This document shows positions 58,447 through 64,000 of a stretch of 64,000 nt of DNA, one piece after another; positions within the stretch are counted from its first letter, which is position 1; each line of letters opens with the position of its first letter. This DNA is from Psychrobacter luti (lineage in GTDB: Bacteria > Pseudomonadota > Gammaproteobacteria > Pseudomonadales > Moraxellaceae): positions 62,001 through 126,000 of the forward strand of contig NZ_JACHXL010000002.1 in assembly GCF_014192115.1 (NCBI RefSeq), written 5' to 3'. Under the pieces are notes generated by a model that saw only the letters and a list, made by a program, of their open reading frames with translations, did no database searches and was not told the DNA's origin. The position numbers and the translations under genes are program-made.

Positions 58447-58830
58447 CTGTTGTTATTAGTTATGTTCGGTCGAAACACAGGCGGTCCGACCGCAAAAAGG
58501 GGTTAGAGAATCAGGTCAGTTTAGCCCAAAGCCACCCTAAAAACCACGTGCAATTACAAATACAGTAAGCTTTTACTGCGTTCAATTCGGGCACTTTTGA
58601 TGCAAAAACTGGCGATAAAATAGCCGTAAAAACCTAAAGTAAATAGGGCTACTTTTACTTCTCGGGCTTTATTTTCTGATAGCTTGTATGGTGCGTCATG
58701 ACCGCTTTATCAATATCAAACCTTTTAATATTATCTATTAATAATAAAGCGGTAGGCTAAAAAGCACCTAACGATAAGATAGGTGCCTTAATAAAATGAG
58801 GAAACAACAAATGATTTAAAAAATAGCAGT
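58447..58830. other. Intergenic region between erpA and gshA
   Basis: 384 bp, no gene. It carries a short GC-rich palindrome GCGGTCcgACCGC near 58481 just upstream of gshA, and the erpA terminator. Otherwise featureless. Confidence 0.45.
58765..58795 (-). terminator. Terminator of erpA
   Basis: AGGCACCTA / TAGGTGCTTTTT on the minus strand with a 9-base loop and T run, 35 bp past the stop. Confidence 0.8.
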
Positions 58831-59211
58831 TTAGATAGAAAATGATGAACCACAACCACAAGAAGTAGTGGCATTCGGGTTTGCTACCACAAAGCGCGCA
58901 CCTTCTAAGCCTTCGGTATAGTCAACCGTAGAGCCTTGCAAATACTGATAGCTCAACGAATCGACGACTAAGGTCACATCACCATTATCGAAGTTGGCAT
59001 CGTCTTCGCCCAAGTCGCTGTCAAATCTAAATCCGTAAGAGAAGCCAGAACAGCCGCCGCCGGTCACATAGACGCGTAGCATAAGCTCACTGTCACCTTC
59101 TTCTTCACGCAGACGACGTACTTTTTGTGCAGCACTGTCAGTTAAGCTCAAGGCAGTTGGGTCGACGGGCTGGCTGGAGCTTGGGTTAAATTGGTTGATT
59201 GATTCGTTCAT
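58831..59211 (-). CDS. erpA: ErpA-type iron-sulfur cluster insertion protein
   Basis: 126 residues, A-type Fe-S carrier. Three conserved Cys: [14 protein letters not shown], then CGCGSSF at the C-terminus. [17 protein letters not shown] is the start of the fold. An 18-residue polar N-terminal tail precedes it. GAGGTAGAT just before the ATG at 59211 decides the start (the frame is open to 59235). It passes clusters to targets such as IspG and IspH. No isc genes are nearby. Confidence 0.93.
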   Translation of the reverse strand: MNESINQFNPSSSQPVDPTALSLTDSAAQKVRRLREEEGDSELMLRVYVTGGGCSGFSYGFRFDSDLGEDDANFDNGDVTLVVDSLSYQYLQGSTVDYTEGLEGARFVVANPNATTSCGCGSSFSI

Positions 59212-59734
59212 ATCTACCTCAGTTGCTAAAATCAAATGATATTATTTTTTATTGATGCGAGGTCGTCTATTTATACTGGATAGGGCGACTGATCCGTAGC
59301 GGCTGATAAGCATAGGCTACGGTAACATTTTGGGTTATGCATAGTTTGAGTCATGGCTTTAGACGCTCATATCAAGCTGTCATGGTGGCATGCCACTTAA
59401 GCGGATGGCCATACTATTATGGCTGTCACGACTTAACTGCATGATGTCAATAGTGTTTTACTAGTATAGCATAATTGGGCTAATGATTGATTTGTCAAGG
59501 GTAACAACAGCGTTTATGACTAAAAAAGTGATTTAAACTGCAAGGCTTTTAAATAGTCTACCCGTCATTATGATAGCAAGCGGTTTTTAGCAGTATAAAG
59601 GTTTGAATTTAAAATACTTATTTAATTGTTTGCCTATGCGGCAAGCGTTTGAAATAATAGCCGCCAGTAAACATGCCAGACGTGTGTTTTTTATTGCCTT
59701 AAGTTTTACATTATTGTTGAGATGAAGAAATTAT
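59212..59734. other. Divergent intergenic region between erpA and yheS
   Basis: 523 bp, no gene. Contains an inverted repeat CCGTAGC / GCTACGG (59294-59300, 59316-59322), a perfect 12-bp palindrome GTGGCATGCCAC (59386-59397), and several scattered ATGGC elements around it. Either could be an operator for the divergent genes. GTTGAGATGAAGAA precedes yheS. Confidence 0.45.
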
Positions 59735-61762
59735 ATGATCGAATTTAAAGACGTTGGTGTTCGCCGTGATGGTCGTGAGTTGTTTGCAGGGGCAAGCTTC
59801 CAGCTACATCCGGGCCATAAAGTTGGCTTAACGGGCAATAACGGTACAGGCAAATCAACCTTGTTTGCCTTATTATTGACCCGCATGGGCACCGGTGATA
59901 CCGAAGTGACGCTTGATAAAGGCGAAATCAGTATCCCTGATAGCTGGCATGTGGCGCACATGGCGCAAGAAGTTGGCGCGACCACACAGACGGCGATTGA
60001 TTATGTCTTAAGTGGCGATGAGCAGTGGTATGAGATTAATGCAGCTTTAAATGATTTGAGCAGTGTCAGTGATGATCAGATTGGCGTATTACATCAGCAG
60101 TTTGATGAGATTGATGGTTATCGTACCCCGACCAAAGCCGCACAAATCATGGCGGGTCTTGGTTTTAATACTAGCCAGCATGAATTGCCAGTAGAAGGGT
60201 TTTCGGGTGGCTGGCGCATGCGTTTAAACCTTGCTAAGACCTTGATGAGCCGTGCAGACTTAATGCTACTTGATGAACCAACCAACCATTTGGATTTGGA
60301 TGCCATTCTTTGGCTTGAGACGTGGATTAATGCCTTTACTGGTCTGGTCATAGTCATCTCGCATGATCAAACGTTCTTAGATAACACCGTTGGTCATATC
60401 TTGCACGTTGAGCAACAAAAAATCACCCTTTATACCGGTAACTATCAACAGTTTATTCGTACCCGTCATGAGCGTATGGCGCAGCAGCAGCAAGCGTTTG
60501 AGAAGCAAGAAGCGACCAAAGCACATTTGGATGACTTTATTCGTCGTTTCCGTGCAAAGGCTAGTAAGGCAAAACAAGCGCAGAGCCGTATCAAGCAGCT
60601 TGAGCGCATGGCAGAGTTGTCACCAATGATGGCGGACAACCCGTTCTCTTTCCGCTTTTATGACCCAGCGAATATGAGCTCTCCGTTAATTGAGCTGACC
60701 GATGCAGATATTGGCTATAGTGACACGCCGCTCCTTTATAATGCCAATGTGCAAGTGACTCCTGATACGCGTATTGGACTACTTGGGATGAATGGCGCGG
60801 GTAAATCAACCTTGATTAAAGCCTTAGTCGGTGAGCTTGGCGTATTAAAAGGCAGCTATAACGTTTCAGATACGCTAAAGCTTGGCTACTTTAACCAGCA
60901 TCAAATGGATATTCTTGACCCCAAAGCCACTCCGATAGAAATGCTGCGTCGTTTAGCAGGTAAAACGTCTGATGCAATGCTACGGTCGTTTTTGGGTAGT
61001 TTTGATTTCCGTGGCGACCGTATCGATACCATAAGCGAGCTATTCTCCGGTGGTGAGCGCGCGCGTTTAACCTTGGCATTGATTGTTTGGCAACGTCCGA
61101 ACGTGCTGGTACTCGATGAGCCAACCAACCATTTAGACCTACAAATGCGTCAAGCATTGACGATTGCTTTGCAAGGGTTTGAAGGGGCAGTAGTACTAGT
61201 CTCGCATGACCGCGAGTTGATTGCCAACGTCTGTGACGAGCTGTTTTTGGTCCATGATGGTCAAATAGATGAGTTTGACGGTGATATCAGCGATTACGGT
61301 AAATGGCTAGCTGAAAAGCGTAAGCAAGAAAATACGTCCGACAAAAGTAATGGTAAAAAAAAGAGCAAAAAGGACAATAAGAAGTTTGTTTCACGTGAAA
61401 CAAACGATACTCAAGTAAAGAGTCAGGCGAACAATAAAGCTGCTACTGCCGCAGCAAAAGCTGCTCAGCCTACGCTTAGTAAAGAAGAGCAACGTAAATT
61501 GGCCGCCGAACAACGCAAACTTACCGCGCCTATTCGCCGTGAGATTGAAGAGATAGAAAAATCCTTGGCTAAGATTGCGGATAAATTGGCGAGTTTAGAG
61601 ACCAAGCTTGCCGATACTGAGCTATATGAAGAAAGCCGTAAAGCTGATTTGTTAGTGTTACTTAATGAACAAGCCGCGCTACAACAGCAGCATAGCGATA
61701 ATGAAGAGAAGTTGTTGCTAGCGATGACGACGCTAGAAGAAATGGAAGCGGCGGTTAAATAA
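59735..61762 (+). CDS. yheS: YheS-type ABC-F ATPase
   Basis: 675-residue soluble protein with two ABC cassettes, an ABC-F translation factor. First Walker A GNNGTGKST, signature FSGGWRMRLNLA, Walker B LMLLDEPTNHLDLDA. A charged P-site linker (about 235-300, RRFRAKASKAKQAQSRIKQLERM) follows. Second Walker A GMNGAGKST, signature FSGGERARLTLAL, and LVLDEPTNHLDLQMRQAL. It matches E. coli YheS throughout. The C-terminal tail (about 525-675) is Lys-rich coiled coil, and the parS site 61387-61402 lies in its flexible linker. Probably resolves stalled ribosomes. Confidence 0.93.
   Translation: MIEFKDVGVRRDGRELFAGASFQLHPGHKVGLTGNNGTGKSTLFALLLTRMGTGDTEVTLDKGEISIPDSWHVAHMAQEVGATTQTAIDYVLSGDEQWYEINAALNDLSSVSDDQIGVLHQQFDEIDGYRTPTKAAQIMAGLGFNTSQHELPVEGFSGGWRMRLNLAKTLMSRADLMLLDEPTNHLDLDAILWLETWINAFTGLVIVISHDQTFLDNTVGHILHVEQQKITLYTGNYQQFIRTRHERMAQQQQAFEKQEATKAHLDDFIRRFRAKASKAKQAQSRIKQLERMAELSPMMADNPFSFRFYDPANMSSPLIELTDADIGYSDTPLLYNANVQVTPDTRIGLLGMNGAGKSTLIKALVGELGVLKGSYNVSDTLKLGYFNQHQMDILDPKATPIEMLRRLAGKTSDAMLRSFLGSFDFRGDRIDTISELFSGGERARLTLALIVWQRPNVLVLDEPTNHLDLQMRQALTIALQGFEGAVVLVSHDRELIANVCDELFLVHDGQIDEFDGDISDYGKWLAEKRKQENTSDKSNGKKKSKKDNKKFVSRETNDTQVKSQANNKAATAAAKAAQPTLSKEEQRKLAAEQRKLTAPIRREIEEIEKSLAKIADKLASLETKLADTELYEESRKADLLVLLNEQAALQQQHSDNEEKLLLAMTTLEEMEAAVK
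61387..61402. promoter_or_regulatory. Perfect parS site inside yheS
   Basis: TGTTTCACGTGAAACA matches parS at 16 of 16 positions. It lies in the codons for the low-complexity linker of YheS (FVSRETN), about 55 kb from oriC. Confidence 0.82.
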
Positions 61763-61852
61763 ACGGCGGTCAGTTGGCAAATCCTGACAGTTTCAATAGC
61801 AGTCTGAATGTTTCTTAAGTTATAAAACTATTGTCTTAGAGCCATTGAACAT

Positions 61853-61885
61853 AAAAAAGGGAGAGCGTGAGCTCTCCCTTTTTTA
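61853..61885. terminator. Bidirectional terminator between yheS and the RlpA-like gene
   Basis: AAAAAAGGGAGAGC / GCTCTCCCTTTTTT with a GTGA loop: a perfect symmetric stem between convergent genes. Confidence 0.93.
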
Positions 61886-61890
61886 TTACA

Positions 61891-62253
61891 TTATTCCATA
61901 CGGTATTTACCATCACCATAAGATAGTATCTTCATGGTGGTGGTACAAAGTTCACAGTTTATTTGACCTGCAGCGGCTTTCGATAAATCCAAGATACGAC
62001 CTCTAATAAAAGGTCCTCTATCAGTAATTTTTACGATCACGCTCTGCTTTGTCTTTTTGTTGGTCACTTGTACCTTCGTACCAAACGGCAGCGTCTTATG
62101 CGCGGCGGTGAGGGAATTCATATTGAAGATACTGCCACTTGCGGTACGTTTGCCGTGAAACTTACTACCATAGTAACTGGTGTTGCCGGCAAAAACAGTG
62201 GTACTGAGCAGCAGCGATAAAGTGATGACTAAAGACTTGATTAAATAAGACAT
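61891..62253 (-). CDS. RlpA-like double-psi beta-barrel protein
   Basis: 120 residues with a signal peptide ending near VFAGNT (about residue 22). The double-psi barrel follows: TSYYGSKFHGKRTASGSIFNMNSLTAAHKTLPFG, then VKITDRGPFIRGRILDLSKAAA, the RlpA signature with the catalytic Asp. No SPOR domain is present, so it is the short form. Probable periplasmic murein-acting lytic transglycosylase or a structural relative. Two Cys near the end (INCELC) are unusual. Confidence 0.88.
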   Translation of the reverse strand: MSYLIKSLVITLSLLLSTTVFAGNTSYYGSKFHGKRTASGSIFNMNSLTAAHKTLPFGTKVQVTNKKTKQSVIVKITDRGPFIRGRILDLSKAAAGQINCELCTTTMKILSYGDGKYRME

Positions 62254-62800
62254 TTAATACCTTTTTTCTATTGATGAGATAGACAGATACTCTTGCCTAT
62301 GTTACCCATGCCCCTATCAGCTTGAATAATATGGGTATTTTACAATAGAGAGCTTACTTCGTTCTTACGGTTCTGTAAAAAACGCCCCAGTTCAAATATC
62401 TCATAATAGAGAAGTAGAAAACGTTTTTATAATCATTAGTGAGTCTTGCTACTATTCCTGTAGACCATGGTATATATGACCAATTCTGTGAAACCTCTTT
62501 ATTAAGGTACGTGAATAGATAAAAACGGATAGTGCTAATAAAGTGATTTTCACATCAAAAAATTTAATCATAGAGCTTCAGTAAATTTAAAAATCAAGTA
62601 TGCTTATTTGGTTAAGATTATCGGGAAGATGCGGTATATAAGGGCTAATGCCTTATATTTAATTATTTTAATATTTAAAAAAGTAAAATGAATTAATATT
62701 GAAAAAAATGTAATAAAACCTTGCTGTATTCTTACTAATTATGAAGAAATCGCAATATTCAGCGTTGTATGAGCATAATAGTTTTTTAGTTAGTTAATGA

Positions 62801-62992
62801 AATAGCCCTTATACCCAGGTTGGAATCAGTGCAGGCGCAAAGTTTAATAAGCTCATACTTAGCTATGCTATGGTAAATGTAACGGTTCATTACCAAGAGC
62901 GATATGCGGATAGACATACATATAAAGATATCAAGTTTGGTTTACGCGCTAAGCGTGATAAGCAAAGTACTGGTTTTTTTATGTTGCCCTAA
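62801..62992 (+). pseudogene. Possible gene remnant
   Basis: 64 codons open from just after a TGA at 62798 to a TAA at 62990, in one frame. The translation contains MVNVTVHYQERYADRHTY and later FGLRAKRDK, with strand-like alternation and a balanced composition. An ATG at 62870 lacks a ribosome site. It could be the 3' end of a decayed gene or chance. I do not recognise the family. Confidence 0.3.
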
Positions 62993-63071
62993 ACGAAAAG
63001 GCTGTGCTTCCATTGTTTATACTGAAATGACATTACGCCAACAGCTGTCAAAGAATAATAATGCCAGAATC

Positions 63072-63125
63072 ATAGTGACACACGCTGACATAATGAGGCA
63101 CGCTAATATAGTGACACACGTCAAT
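63072..63125 (+). repeat. Three 18-bp tandem repeats
   Basis: ATAGTGACACACGCTGAC, ATAATGAGGCACGCTAAT and ATAGTGACACACGTCAAT are head to tail. As codons they would read IVTHAD-IMRHAN-IVTHVN in the weak 62904-63188 frame. More likely a short minisatellite. Confidence 0.65.
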
Positions 63126-63297
63126 GATACTATTTTAAATGACTCAGACAGTCTAAATGTCAGTATTGCTTGGCATCATTACTGGTAAAGCTTTGATGAG
63201 TACAATCGTATGTTAAAAATGAAATGTTCACTCATTGCCCCCATATTATGTATTAAGTAAATGATCAGTAATAAATACTATAAGAAGGAAAAGTAAC

Positions 63298-64000
63298 ATG
63301 GCAGAGAAAAATTACTATGACATTTTAGGGGTCAAAAAAGACGCCACAGATGCTGATATTAAGAAGAAATATCGTAAGCTTGTGCGTCAATATCACCCTG
63401 ATGTCAGCGACGATCCAGACGCTGATAATAAAATCGCGGAAATTAACAACGCTTATGAAACTATTAGAGATAAAGACAAGCGGGCGGAATACGATGCGAT
63501 GCTTAACAATCCTTTTGCCGGTCAAGGTGGTGCAGGTGGCTTCGGTGGGCAATCAGCAGGCGGCGGACAAGGCGGTTTCCGCTGGGAAGATATCAAAGAT
63601 CAATTTGGCGAAGGCCAAGCTTATGGCGATGGCGGTTTTCGCTTCGATGATATTTTCTCCGCTTTTGGTGGCGGTGCGCGTGGACAATCGCAGCAGGGCG
63701 GTTTTAGGGCGCAAAATAGCCAAGGTCAAGACCAACATGCAGAGATTACTGTCGATTTGTCCTCGGTCTATAGTGGCGATGACTATAGTATTAAATTAAA
63801 CGTTCCCGTCCGGCAGCCGAATGGTAGTGTCGATTACGAAAATAAAACCCTGAAAATTAAAATTCCACAAGGCATCACTGATGGCAAGCAAATTCGTTTA
63901 GCAGGGCAAGGCGCGGCGGGTATTGGTGGCGGTAAAAACGGCGATTTATTTTTAAAGGTGAAAATTCGTCATGCGGACAATATCCGTATCGAAGGCGCTG
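63298..64000 (+). CDS. CbpA/DnaJ-like co-chaperone (partial, runs off the right edge)
   Basis: 234 codons are in the window, from the ATG at 63298 (AAGAAGGAAAAGTAAC upstream). A J domain (1-66, HPD in QYHPDVSDD) and a Gly/Phe-rich region (about 75-135) are followed by the DnaJ C-terminal substrate domain (VTVDLSSVYSG-like, then KIKIPQGITDGKQIRLAGQG). No zinc-finger repeats lie between, which separates it from dnaJ and fits CbpA. It would stimulate DnaK. The end is not in the window; a cbpM partner may follow. Confidence 0.9.
   Translation, partial: MAEKNYYDILGVKKDATDADIKKKYRKLVRQYHPDVSDDPDADNKIAEINNAYETIRDKDKRAEYDAMLNNPFAGQGGAGGFGGQSAGGGQGGFRWEDIKDQFGEGQAYGDGGFRFDDIFSAFGGGARGQSQQGGFRAQNSQGQDQHAEITVDLSSVYSGDDYSIKLNVPVRQPNGSVDYENKTLKIKIPQGITDGKQIRLAGQGAAGIGGGKNGDLFLKVKIRHADNIRIEGA

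Larger units (their letters stand above)
62254..63297. other. Long intergenic region before the cbpA-like gene
   Basis: 1,044 bp with no confident gene. It holds a hairpin ATATAAGG / CCTTATAT (62636-62658), an unstarted but protein-like frame (62801-62992) and three 18-bp tandem repeats (63072-63125). The left half (62270-62760) is AT-rich and featureless. A frame of 94 codons at 62904-63188 overlaps the remnant on the same strand in another frame and is weak. Confidence 0.4.

Noticed and set aside
62904..63188. 94-codon frame in the gap before the cbpA-like gene
   Set aside because: It runs through a minisatellite, lacks a ribosome site and overlaps the remnant in another frame.

Overview
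The window looks like a moderately AT-rich gammaproteobacterium of the Moraxellaceae, most likely Psychrobacter. The basis is the divergent rpmH/rnpA/yidD/yidC/mnmE and dnaA/dnaN/recF/gyrB arrangement, the style of the housekeeping proteins, and a lipoprotein esterase at 38.3 kb that from memory is very close to Lip1 of Psychrobacter immobilis. No database search was run. The chromosomal replication origin lies at about 6.2-6.6 kb, between rpmH and dnaA, with a cluster of DnaA boxes. Genes to its left run leftward and the first genes to its right run rightward, as expected for bidirectional replication.

Layout. 0-6 kb: ribD (cut by the left edge), nrdR, mnmE, yidC, yidD, rnpA, rpmH, all on the minus strand. 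6-6.65 kb: oriC. 6.65-14.7 kb: dnaA, dnaN, recF, gyrB, mntP. 14.8-17.7 kb: rlmF, a LysE-family exporter and a crotonase-family enzyme. 17.7-19.5 kb: an AT-rich NACHT NTPase of the type found in bacterial immunity. 19.9-26.2 kb: a PatB/MalY C-S lyase, then a leftward three-gene set (FGGY kinase, GlpD-like dehydrogenase, alkyl-DHAP-synthase-like FAD enzyme). 26.8-28.4 kb: guaA. 28.5-29.8 kb: a lone AT-rich gene joining an McrB-type N-terminal domain to a DUF3883 nuclease-like domain. 29.8-46.8 kb: metabolic and envelope genes (two MDR reductases, a DUF2157/DUF4401/GDYXXLXY membrane trio, an Asp/Glu racemase, a MATE pump, lip1, nitronate monooxygenase, DsrE, thioesterase, YheT, YigZ, rsuA, a DsbC-like protein, DUF2939). 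47-64 kb: dnaJ, dapB, a secretin-N-like protein, a lysine/ornithine decarboxylase, def, a GlsB-family protein, mpl, an NlpE-like protein, dsbB, gshA, erpA, yheS, an RlpA-like protein and a cbpA-like gene cut by the right edge.

The clearest signal that gene annotation does not explain is a set of nine 16-bp palindromes matching the ParB-binding site parS (TGTTTCACGTGAAACA). One is perfect, six have one mismatch and two are weaker. They are scattered on both sides of oriC, several inside coding sequence (mnmE, recF twice, yigZ, yheS), two bracketing mntP, and one forming the core of the dnaJ terminator. This marks an origin-proximal segregation region although parAB is not in the window. Two short, strikingly AT-rich coding patches lie about 1 kb either side of the oriC AT-rich core. 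The two defence-like genes (NACHT; McrB-N/DUF3883) are single-gene islets between housekeeping genes, with no visible mobility genes. I saw no tRNA, rRNA, CRISPR array or intact insertion sequence.
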